Shown here in pieces: positions 57,134-64,000 of a DNA stretch of 64,000 bases. The notes under the pieces were generated by a model, which did no database searches, was not told the DNA's origin, and saw nothing but the letters and a program-made list of their open reading frames with translations. The DNA comes from Cytobacillus firmus DS1 (GTDB taxonomy: Bacteria > Bacillota > Bacilli > Bacillales > Cytobacillaceae), in contig NZ_APVL01000013.1 in the NCBI RefSeq assembly GCF_000565285.1, positions 62,001-126,000 of the forward strand, in the 5' to 3' direction. Position numbers and translations under genes: made by a program. Positions within the stretch are counted from its first letter, which is position 1. Each line of letters starts with the position of its first letter.

Positions 57134-58012
57134 TTATTCCTGCAGAACTCTGCTGTTCTTATTCCGAAGCTGAAAATATGGATAGCTCCCCAAAACCTTA
57201 ACGTTGCATCCCAATGCTTCCAATTCAGCAGCTGCCCCGGGGATAAGAACATCGTCCTGCTTCATATCCACGTCAATAATAAAGAAATAATTTCCCAACC
57301 CTGTTTTCATCGGCCTCGATTCAATCTTAGTCAAATTAAGCTTCCTCCAGGCAAATGCCGAAAGCACCTGATGAAGAGCCCCTGACCTGTCAGCCGGCAG
57401 CGTCACCATAACAGTTGTCTTATGCCCCGCAAATTCCTTTCGGTCTTCGCTGATTGACAATTCCTTATTGGCTAATACAATGAACTTTGTATGGTTATAA
57501 TCAAAATCATGGATATCCTCTTTAACGATCGCCAATCCATATACTTCTGCAGCTAATTCATTAGCAATGGCGCCTGCCCGCATGTCTGGATTTTCTTTTA
57601 CAAATTGAGCTGCCGCTGCTGTGGAAGTAGTGCTTTCACAAGGGATTCCTTTCAGCTCTTTATACAGAAATTTATGACATTGTGCAATAGCATGGGAATG
57701 ACTATAAACTGCATTGGTTTTATCCCACTCCTTAGCATGAGCTGGATGAACCATAAAATGCTGGCGAATAGGCGCTGTCAGTTCGCCGATAATCGGAAAA
57801 TCCACTTCATGGATTAAATAGTCCAAAGTAATGTTCACTGAGCCTTCCAATGCGTTTTCCAGAGGAACTACCGCCAGCTCTATTTCATTCTCATTTAAAG
57901 CATCAAAACAGGCAGGTATTGTTGGGTAGGCAACTGCTGGCTCATTAGGGAACAAGCTCCTGGCTGCAATATCTGTAAAAGTGGCTTTAGGTCCTAAAAA
58001 TCCTAACTTCAC
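57134..58012 (-). CDS. pheA: Prephenate dehydratase
   Basis: 292 aa. The catalytic domain begins MKLGFLGPKATFTDIAA, with the substrate-site threonine region ESTTSTAAAAQF; a C-terminal ACT domain carries LTKIESRPMK, the phenylalanine-binding ESRP motif. It makes phenylpyruvate and is feedback-inhibited by Phe in this family. The start is GTG at 58012, with AAGGAGG upstream. It follows pheB, an ACT protein. Confidence 0.95.
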   Translation of the reverse strand: MKLGFLGPKATFTDIAARSLFPNEPAVAYPTIPACFDALNENEIELAVVPLENALEGSVNITLDYLIHEVDFPIIGELTAPIRQHFMVHPAHAKEWDKTNAVYSHSHAIAQCHKFLYKELKGIPCESTTSTAAAAQFVKENPDMRAGAIANELAAEVYGLAIVKEDIHDFDYNHTKFIVLANKELSISEDRKEFAGHKTTVMVTLPADRSGALHQVLSAFAWRKLNLTKIESRPMKTGLGNYFFIIDVDMKQDDVLIPGAAAELEALGCNVKVLGSYPYFQLRNKNSRVLQE

Positions 58013-58144
58013 GGTAATTACCTCCTTTTTCTTCAGACTTATTTTAAATCACTGAAAATTTTCTCTATACTTTATTACTTTAACATATGTATGTAATTTA
58101 CAAAATAAAAAATGAAAAAAGGGCAGGGTACAGAGCACATTTTC

Positions 58145-58600
58145 TCATGCACCCGTTCCCAGCACCTCTACTTTTTCTACAAACTCCAATTTTCGAAGCC
58201 TTGTCAAGAGTTCCTCAATCTCGATGCCCATTTCAGTTACATTCAGGGAAAGCGTGACATTTGCCCTTCCCTGAAGGGGAATGGTCTGGTGAATTGTTAA
58301 GACATTGCACCCCGATGAAGCCACAACGCCCAATAAATGTGATAAAGTCCCTGACCTGTCTTCCAAATGAAAGAATAAAGTGATCAGCCGTTCTTTGACA
58401 ACAGTATGGAAAGGGAACACAGTGTCTCTATATTTATAAAAGGCACTTCTGCTCAAATCAACTTTCTGGACAGCATCCCAAACCGATTCGGCTTTTCCCC
58501 TTTCGATCATTTCCTTCGCATCCAATGTTTTCTTCATGGCCTCAGGCAAAACATCTTCGCGAACCAAATAAAATTTCTTATCGAATCTATCTTTTCTCAT
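58145..58600 (-). CDS. pheB: ACT domain protein PheB (UPF0735)
   Basis: 151 aa. An N-terminal HTH-like region ([26 protein letters not shown]) is followed by a C-terminal ACT domain ([36 protein letters not shown]). It lies between obg and pheA as in B. subtilis. It is probably an amino-acid-sensing protein; the target is unknown. GGGGTGGAG precedes the ATG, 26 bp from the obg stop. Confidence 0.88.
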   Translation of the reverse strand: MRKDRFDKKFYLVREDVLPEAMKKTLDAKEMIERGKAESVWDAVQKVDLSRSAFYKYRDTVFPFHTVVKERLITLFFHLEDRSGTLSHLLGVVASSGCNVLTIHQTIPLQGRANVTLSLNVTEMGIEIEELLTRLRKLEFVEKVEVLGTGA

Positions 58601-58625
58601 TTCTCCACCCCGTCAATCGAGAAGG

Positions 58626-59918
58626 TTAGTCAATAAACTCGAATTCATAATCAAGCAGCTTAACGGTATCCCCGTCTTTTGCTCCTTTTTCACGAAGAGC
58701 ATCATCGACACCCATGCCGCGCAGCTGTCTGGCAAACCTGCGGACAGATTCATCTCTTGAGAAGTCAGTCATCTTAAAGAGTTTTTCAATAGCATCGCCT
58801 GATACAACGAACACTCCTGCAGGGTCTCTCGTAATGACAAATTCCGTTTGTTCAGCTTCATGCTTGTAAAGAACGCGGTGGACACCTGTGTCTTCCTCTT
58901 CTTCATGTGACAGCGGGAATTCAGGGGTTTCTTCAACCTTATCAGCAACGGCAAATAATAAATCTCTTAACCCTTGTCTTGTTAAAGCGGATATCGGGAA
59001 AATCGGATAATCTTCATCAAGCTGTTCCTTGAATTTTTTTAGATTTTCCTCTGCATCAGGCATGTCCATTTTATTAGCCACAATGATTTGCGGCCTTTCT
59101 GTAAGACGCAGGTTATATTCTTTTAATTCTTTATTGATCGTCAGATAGTCTTCAAAAGGATCTCTGCCCTCAACAGCAGCCATATCGATAACATGAACAA
59201 TAACCCTTGTTCTTTCAATATGACGCAAAAACTGATGGCCAAGGCCTACTCCCGAATGGGCGCCTTCAATTAATCCAGGCAAGTCTGCCATGACAAAGCT
59301 GCGTCCATCTTCAGTCTCAACCATTCCCAGATTGGGAGCAATTGTCGTAAAGTGGTATTCCGCAATCTTCGGTCTTGCCGATGATACAACTGACAGTAAA
59401 GTCGATTTTCCCACACTCGGGAAACCTACTAAACCAACATCAGCTAAAAGCTTGAGCTCCAGCACAACATCCCGTTCCTGGCCTGGTTCGCCATGTTCGG
59501 ACAATTCAGGAGCAGGATTTGCAGGTGTCGCAAATCGGGTATTTCCCCTGCCTCCACGGCCCCCTCGTGCTATGACAGCTCTTTGCCCGTGCTCAGTCAG
59601 ATCCGCGATTACTTCCCCTGATTCAGCATCTGTTACAACTGTTCCCGGCGGCACTTTAACAATCATGTCCTTAGAATTTCTTCCATGCTGGTTTTTGGAC
59701 ATGCCATGCTCACCACGGGGAGCTTTAAAATGACGCTGATAACGGAAATCCATTAACGTGCGCAGTCCTTCATTCACTTCAAAAACAACATTGGCACCCT
59801 TGCCGCCATCTCCTCCGGCCGGGCCTCCGTTCGGCACATATTTTTCCCGGCGGAAAGCAACCATTCCGTTGCCCCCGTCCCCGCCTTTAACATAAACCTT
59901 GACTTGATCAACAAACAT
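58626..59918 (-). CDS. obg: GTPase Obg (CgtA)
   Basis: 430 aa. The glycine-rich Obg fold ([32 protein letters not shown]) precedes the G domain (G1 [13 protein letters not shown]3 [13 protein letters not shown]4 NKMDMPD) and the C-terminal OCT domain. It acts in 50S ribosome assembly, stress signalling and sporulation initiation. ATG 59918 is chosen because GGGAGG precedes it. It lies in the spo0B-obg unit. Confidence 0.97.
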   Translation of the reverse strand: MFVDQVKVYVKGGDGGNGMVAFRREKYVPNGGPAGGDGGKGANVVFEVNEGLRTLMDFRYQRHFKAPRGEHGMSKNQHGRNSKDMIVKVPPGTVVTDAESGEVIADLTEHGQRAVIARGGRGGRGNTRFATPANPAPELSEHGEPGQERDVVLELKLLADVGLVGFPSVGKSTLLSVVSSARPKIAEYHFTTIAPNLGMVETEDGRSFVMADLPGLIEGAHSGVGLGHQFLRHIERTRVIVHVIDMAAVEGRDPFEDYLTINKELKEYNLRLTERPQIIVANKMDMPDAEENLKKFKEQLDEDYPIFPISALTRQGLRDLLFAVADKVEETPEFPLSHEEEEDTGVHRVLYKHEAEQTEFVITRDPAGVFVVSGDAIEKLFKMTDFSRDESVRRFARQLRGMGVDDALREKGAKDGDTVKLLDYEFEFID

Positions 59919-60060
59919 ATATAAATTCCTCCCGTCTGCAGTATGTCCCGATTGACTGGCATTCAGCCAGATTACCGGCACTGACCGGATCCGCTACTTA
60001 CACTTAAGAAGTGCCCAGCCTGCAGAGTTTCACACTTAGTATTGCTTTTTTTGGCGAATA

Positions 60061-60612
60061 TCACTCGCTGCCATTCCGAATGAATGGCACAAATAATTCC
60101 AATGCAAGCTCCTCTTCAGCTAATTCCTGAACAGCAGCTGTTATGTCAGCGTTCTTCTTTTTAAAGAACTTCTTCAATTGATCCATATCTGTTAGTATTC
60201 CGCTAAAATCAAAAAAGAAACGAGCCCCTTCTTTTTCATGCCTGATGGATACAGATAAATGATTATCATGGTAAGGCTTTACTGATGAGTCCAAAATGGC
60301 GAAAAAAGAGTCTGTCCACTCAGAAAGGACAGAGTCATCCAACCGTCCGGCAATGGGATCGTCGAGCACCTCATATTCAAGCTGAAAGTAGTGGTTCTCC
60401 CAATTATAAGTTAATAAAAGCGAAGCAAACTCAGGAAGATTCAAATTCGAAAGTCTTGCTTCCTGCTGTGCTTCCACCACAATTTCATCTATGATTTCCT
60501 TAGCCCTGTCTATCTTATTAAGGGAAAGATTGCCTTTAATTAATTGTATTTTATTCAGCCAGTCATGCCGGGCATGACGCAGCACTTCAATCATATTCCA
60601 GTCTTTTTCCAT
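60061..60612 (-). CDS. spo0B: Sporulation initiation phosphotransferase Spo0B
   Basis: 183 aa. The N-terminal helical hairpin holds the phospho-accepting His in LRHARHDWLNKIQLIKGN; the C-terminal domain resembles a degenerate ATPase. Spo0B passes phosphate from Spo0F to Spo0A. GGAGTG precedes the ATG. It is upstream of obg as in B. subtilis. Confidence 0.92.
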   Translation of the reverse strand: MEKDWNMIEVLRHARHDWLNKIQLIKGNLSLNKIDRAKEIIDEIVVEAQQEARLSNLNLPEFASLLLTYNWENHYFQLEYEVLDDPIAGRLDDSVLSEWTDSFFAILDSSVKPYHDNHLSVSIRHEKEGARFFFDFSGILTDMDQLKKFFKKKNADITAAVQELAEEELALELFVPFIRNGSE

Positions 60613-60663
60613 ATATGCACTCCTGTATGATTATTAGGCTGTCAGAAGACTGTGCTTGCTGTA

Positions 60664-60691
60664 AGTATATCAAAAAACATAGGTACAGTAA
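60664..60691 (-). promoter_or_regulatory. Possible promoter of spo0B-obg
   Basis: TTACTG (60686-60691), 16-nt spacer, TATACT (60664-60669) on the minus strand, about 50 bp before spo0B. Confidence 0.5.
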
Positions 60692-60799
60692 GCAAATTTA
60701 TGATAAATAAGAAAATATTGCTTATGCGATGAAGAGCTGCTGTCTTCAGCTGCAATAAATTCATTTGATCAAATATGAAGTGCATTAGCGGATTTTTTG

Positions 60800-60840
60800 C
60801 CAAAAAAAGAAAACCCTAACCTTGTGGGCTAGGGTTTTCT
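60800..60840 (-). terminator. Terminator after rpmA
   Basis: AGAAAACCCTA...TAGGGTTTTCT hairpin followed by seven T's on the minus strand, 10 bp past the rpmA stop. Confidence 0.88.
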
Positions 60841-60849
60841 CGAAAAGGC

Positions 60850-61143
60850 TTACGCCTCTTGAGCTGCAGGATATACGCTCACTTGCTTGCGGTCACGTCC
60901 AAGACGCTCGAATTTTACAACACCGTCAACTTTCGCGAATAGTGTGTCATCGCCGCCTTTACCCACGTTTACACCTGGGTAGATCTTAGTACCGCGCTGA
61001 CGGTATAGGATTGAGCCGCCAGTAACGAATTGTCCGTCCGCACGCTTAGCGCCAAGACGCTTAGAGATTGAATCACGGCCGTTCTTTGTAGAACCTACTC
61101 CCTTTTTAGAAGCGAACAACTGAAGATCTAATTTTAATAGCAT
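60850..61143 (-). CDS. rpmA: 50S ribosomal protein L27
   Basis: 97 aa. The N-terminal [11 protein letters not shown] extension is the Firmicutes type removed by the Prp protease before the [14 protein letters not shown] body enters the ribosome. AGGAGGT lies in the end of prp, whose stop directly abuts the ATG. Confidence 0.97.
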   Translation of the reverse strand: MLLKLDLQLFASKKGVGSTKNGRDSISKRLGAKRADGQFVTGGSILYRQRGTKIYPGVNVGKGGDDTLFAKVDGVVKFERLGRDRKQVSVYPAAQEA

Positions 61144-61482
61144 TTATTCCACCTCCTGCTTTTTGAAGGTAATTTTTATATACTTTCCGTAGTCTTCTTC
61201 AATCGTCTGCAATGAAACAACCATGCCTTCAAGCAGAAGCTGCACTTTCTCATTCATGTCTTCCTGAAGATCAGGAAGGACACAGCGGAGAAATCCCTCT
61301 CCATGGCTGATCTCTGGTGTCACACCGGTTAGGGCATGGACAGCATTAATGGCACCGATGGAAACGGCAGATACGCCTGCACAGACGATATCCTTGCCTC
61401 TGTTTGCGAAAAATGCATGACCGCTTATTTCAAACAAATGAATATCTCCGGAGTCTTTACGAATAATCGTAACTTCAATCAT
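61144..61482 (-). CDS. prp: Ribosomal-processing cysteine protease Prp (YsxB)
   Basis: 112 aa. The catalytic His and Cys lie in SGHAFFANRGKDIVCAGVSAVS. Prp removes the N-terminal peptide of L27, which is encoded next door with the matching cleavage motif. ATG 61482 is 14 nt after the rplU stop; the open frame to 61515 would run into rplU. The ribosome binding site is weak (AGGCGA), which suggests coupling to rplU. Confidence 0.92.
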   Translation of the reverse strand: MIEVTIIRKDSGDIHLFEISGHAFFANRGKDIVCAGVSAVSIGAINAVHALTGVTPEISHGEGFLRCVLPDLQEDMNEKVQLLLEGMVVSLQTIEEDYGKYIKITFKKQEVE

Positions 61483-61495
61483 CTTAATCGCCTGA

Positions 61496-61804
61496 TTAAG
61501 CGTTGATTTTTTCAATCACAACTTTAGTGTAAGGCTGACGATGACCTTGCTTCTTACGATAGTTTTTCTTCGCTTTGTACTTGAATACAGTGATTTTCTT
61601 TTGACGGCCTTGTTTTTCAACTTTAGCTGTAACAGTAGCACCTTCAACTACAGGGCTTCCTACTTTTACGCTGTCTCCGCCAACGAAAAGAACCTTTTCA
61701 AAAGTAACTGTTTCGCCTGCTTCAGCGTTAAGCTTTTCGATGTAGATAGCTTGACCTTCTTCTACACGTAGTTGCTTGCCGCCAGTTTCGATAATCGCGT
61801 ACAT
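61496..61804 (-). CDS. rplU: 50S ribosomal protein L21
   Basis: 102 aa, [25 protein letters not shown] through the basic [24 protein letters not shown] tail. ATG 61804 follows GGAGGT; the GTG at 61813 is upstream of the better spacing. It is the first gene of rplU-prp-rpmA, behind a structured leader. Confidence 0.97.
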   Translation of the reverse strand: MYAIIETGGKQLRVEEGQAIYIEKLNAEAGETVTFEKVLFVGGDSVKVGSPVVEGATVTAKVEKQGRQKKITVFKYKAKKNYRKKQGHRQPYTKVVIEKINA

Positions 61805-61809
61805 GAACT

Positions 61810-61920
61810 GCACCTCCTCTTAGACTAAGACTCGCCATCCCAGGCGCCGACACGGAATGCGGGCTTATGTACCTGTTCTGTGCGGTTGTAGCACGGGTGC
61901 GCTACAAACATAACATGAAA
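61810..61920 (-). promoter_or_regulatory. L21 leader
   Basis: About 110 nt with GTAGCGCACCCGTGCTAC, AACAGGTACATAAGCCCGC and GTCGGCGCCTGGGATGGCGA segments, folding into several hairpins before rplU. Position and the GC-rich structured character match the Firmicutes L21 leader, an autoregulatory site. It was identified by place and pattern, not by a covariance search. Confidence 0.75.
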
Positions 61921-61950
61921 ATCCTATCACATAATGATTAATCATGTCAA
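61921..61950 (-). promoter_or_regulatory. Promoter of rplU-prp-rpmA
   Basis: TTGACA (61945-61950), 18-nt spacer, TAGGAT (61921-61926) on the minus strand, directly before the leader. Confidence 0.75.
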
Positions 61951-62054
61951 TAAGAATTATATGATTCTCTTTGTTTGCACCTAAAATAACTTTTTGCGTG
62001 CCTATACAATTATAATGCTATTGGGCCTATTAGGGAAGTGGGAAATACTGCACT

Positions 62055-62090
62055 AAAAAAGCAGGCGGGTCGCTTAACCCAGCCTGCTTT
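62055..62090 (-). terminator. Terminator after rng
   Basis: AAAGCAGGCTGGGT...ACCCGCCTGCTTT hairpin followed by TTTT on the minus strand, right after the rng stop. Confidence 0.83.
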
Positions 62091-62093
62091 GAA

Positions 62094-63548
62094 CTAACCC
62101 AGCTCATTAACACTGCCAAACTTTCGGATTTCATAAAATGGCTTGCCATTTTCCTTAATAGAAAAAATAATTTTTAAGCCAATGCTGTCTTCGATTCTTT
62201 TTTTATGGTCGTCATTTTCCCCTGAGAATACCGCTGCTGTGTCTTGGGTAGTTTCGATCAGGACAGCTTCATGATCATTGCCGCGATGTTCCCACAGTTC
62301 TCTTTCCAGCCTGAAGGCAATGGTCTCAGCACTCAGCACTACTCCGGTGCCCTCGCATACTTGACACCTTTCAGTAAGTGATTCTGAAATGGCCGGTCTT
62401 GTTTTTTTGCGGGTCATCTGAAGGATCCCAAGAGGGGAGAATCCAACAAGATTAGTACGCCTTTCATCTTTTTTCAGCGCGTTCTCCATTATGGCAAGGA
62501 TATGCTTCCTGTCGGATGCTTCTTTCATATCGATAAAATCGATTAAGATCATGCCGCCAATATCCCGGAGCCTGATCTGTCTTGCAGCTTCTTCGGCCGC
62601 CATTTCATTGGTTTTTAACACAGTGTCCCTGCGGTCATGTTTACCTGCAAACTTCCCGGTATTCACATCGATGACTGTTAAAGCTTCTGTTTCATCAAAA
62701 ATAAGATATGCGCCATTCTCAAGCCATACAATTCGTTTCAGAGCTTTATCAATTTCAGCTTCAGCATTAAAAGCAGAGAAGATATTTTCCTTGCCGGTGT
62801 ACAGTCGAATTGGCAGGGCGGTGCTTTTCAGGAGCACATTTTTAAGTGTTAAATCGTCCACAGCGATTTCACCGTCAGCCATTTTCTTCGCCTCTTCGAT
62901 AATTTCCTTAATAAAAGAATCCGCTTCATACACTTTTCCCGGCTTCTTTTTCGTTTCCGCTTCCCTTAAAAGGGCCCTGTACTCCAGCCTGAGCTTTTCC
63001 AATTCATCTATAAGTTCATTTTCTTTCCTGCTGGCGCAGGATGTTCTGAAAATCAGACCTTCATTCTCTTCTTTAGCACGATAGCCAAATTGGCGCCAGC
63101 TTTCTCTTGCATCACTATCCTCAATTTTCTTGGAAACAGCAACATAACGGCCGTTTGGCATATAGATCAGTGACTCTCCTGAAAATTCAATTAAACCTGA
63201 CAACCTTGGTCCTTTCGTACCCGCAGCGTCCTTTTCAACTTGAACAAGTATTCTTTCTCCCTGATGGATAAAGGAAGAAATGCTCCGTTTTTCCTTTACT
63301 TGCACATCCTCCTCAGAACAAATATAGGATGCCAGTTTGTCCCGGTGAAGAAATCCGCTTTGATTTTCCCCTATCTCTACAAAAGCTGCATTCAATCCAG
63401 GCATTACTTTTGCAACGGTGCCTAAGTAAATATCCCCAACTGATGATCGATGCTTTGGCTGGTCAATAAATAGCTTTTCGACCCTATTATCTTTTAAGTG
63501 CACAAATCGGCGCTCTCTTGATGCATAATTTACAACTAACATATCCAA
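62094..63548 (-). CDS. rng: Ribonuclease E/G family endoribonuclease
   Basis: 484 aa. An N-terminal S1-like RNA-binding domain (VGDIYLGTVAKVMPGLNAAFVEIGENQSGFLH) precedes the RNase E/G catalytic domain, with metal Asp residues expected in LTVIDVNTGKFAG and LIDFIDMKEASDR. A zinc-link-like CQVCEGTGVV follows. RNase G-type enzymes mature 16S rRNA and turn over mRNA. TTG 63548 is 8 nt from GAGG; the ATG two codons in is further. It lies between spoIVFB and rplU. B. subtilis 168 has no RNase E/G homologue. Confidence 0.9.
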   Translation of the reverse strand: MDMLVVNYASRERRFVHLKDNRVEKLFIDQPKHRSSVGDIYLGTVAKVMPGLNAAFVEIGENQSGFLHRDKLASYICSEEDVQVKEKRSISSFIHQGERILVQVEKDAAGTKGPRLSGLIEFSGESLIYMPNGRYVAVSKKIEDSDARESWRQFGYRAKEENEGLIFRTSCASRKENELIDELEKLRLEYRALLREAETKKKPGKVYEADSFIKEIIEEAKKMADGEIAVDDLTLKNVLLKSTALPIRLYTGKENIFSAFNAEAEIDKALKRIVWLENGAYLIFDETEALTVIDVNTGKFAGKHDRRDTVLKTNEMAAEEAARQIRLRDIGGMILIDFIDMKEASDRKHILAIMENALKKDERRTNLVGFSPLGILQMTRKKTRPAISESLTERCQVCEGTGVVLSAETIAFRLERELWEHRGNDHEAVLIETTQDTAAVFSGENDDHKKRIEDSIGLKIIFSIKENGKPFYEIRKFGSVNELG

Positions 63549-63596
63549 AACGATTTCCTCACTTTAAAACATTATTTATTAATCAAGATTTGCTCT

Positions 63597-64000
63597 TCAG
63601 TAAACATAAAGCAAATCCCCAATTTTAGCTGTCAGTACTTTTTCCGCAAAGCATGCATGCAGCAGTTCATTTTCATCTAATGCACCCTTTTCTTTCCCGT
63701 CCTTTTCAACAATGATAGGGTGCTTGCATCCTCGCTGAAATCTTTCCAGTACGTCAATAACCAATTCTTCTTCCCGAACAACGATTGGTTTCAATGTCCG
63801 AAAGTCGCTATGCTTCCCATAATACCTTTCGAGGAGAAAACGGATAAAAACGAACCGGCTCTGCTTCCATTCATGATATAGCGAAAACACCAAAAAAGCG
63901 AGGATTACCCATATATTCAAGTTAACCGGAGATGTCAGCAAAGTTATTATAATGAAACTGATTAGACCCGCAGCCGAAATGAAAAGTGTTTTTCTGTGCG
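63597..64000 (-). CDS. spoIVFB: Stage IV sporulation protein FB, 3' part
   Basis: The frame is open to the right edge, so the 5' end with the HExxH zinc site is outside the window. The visible part has two hydrophobic helices (LFISAAGLISFIIITLL and VNLNIWVILAFLVFSLY) and a CBS-like C-terminal domain ending DLLYVY. SpoIVFB is the intramembrane M50 protease that cleaves pro-sigma-K. The name rests on the fold and on synteny with rplU, 48 bp upstream of rng. Confidence 0.85.
   Translation of the reverse strand, partial: HRKTLFISAAGLISFIIITLLTSPVNLNIWVILAFLVFSLYHEWKQSRFVFIRFLLERYYGKHSDFRTLKPIVVREEELVIDVLERFQRGCKHPIIVEKDGKEKGALDENELLHACFAEKVLTAKIGDLLYVY

Overview
The window is a 64-kb stretch of chromosome from a spore-forming member of the Bacillaceae (Bacillus sensu lato). 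The evidence is the near-complete conservation of a gene order known from Bacillus subtilis (yrrN/M/L - alaS - yrrI - recD2 - mnmA - cymR - rarA - aspS/hisS - relA - apt - recJ - secDF - spoVB - tgt/queA - ruvBA - bofC - safA - nadABC/nifS/niaR - pheA - obg - spo0B - rpmA/rplU - spoIVFB), the many sporulation genes, strong AGGAGG-type ribosome binding sites, frequent TTG/GTG starts and two T-box leaders. The species cannot be fixed from sequence reading alone. Almost everything is on the minus strand; the plus-strand genes are rarA, an RsfA-like gene, the SH3/amidase gene, spoVB, a YrzE-like gene, nifS and niaR.

Layout: 1-6.8 kb holds the start of a U32 peptidase gene, an O-methyltransferase, mltG, the yrzB-ruvX-ireB cluster and alaS with its T-box. 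6.8-16 kb holds a YrrI permease, small proteins, RecD2, a TPR protein, and the sulfur/tRNA-thiolation set mnmA - cysteine desulfurase - cymR. 16-21.4 kb holds rarA, an ABC-2 exporter pair and an RsfA-type regulator, tcdA and the 6S RNA gene. 21.5-30.9 kb holds aspS-hisS under a histidine T-box, a secreted amidase, dtd, relA and apt. 31-45.4 kb holds recJ, lapA, a cation efflux protein, secDF, comN, spoVB, a DUF421 protein, yajC, tgt, queA, ruvB and ruvA.

45.4-51.3 kb is the accessory and sporulation-rich part: a very short tyrosine recombinase, dense structured repeats, bofC, a CoxA/YhcN-type lipoprotein, a CotS-type kinase-like coat protein, and safA. safA is split into two overlapping reading frames, and its second half is a long Met/Gln/His/Pro-rich tandem repeat. 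51.4-56.9 kb is the NAD de novo set nadB-nadC-nadA, divergent from nifS-niaR with an apparent NiaR operator between them. 57-64 kb holds pheA, pheB, obg, spo0B, the rplU-prp-rpmA operon with an L21 leader, an RNase E/G gene and the 3' end of spoIVFB.

The items most worth a second look are the safA split, which falls near the internal start described for the short SafA form of B. subtilis; the structured leader of safA behind a sigma-E-like -10; a roughly 250-bp heavily folded element between ruvA and ruvB; two families of intergenic repeats; and a YrzE-like gene whose expected start codon reads ATA. No CRISPR array, rRNA gene or intact tRNA gene was seen.
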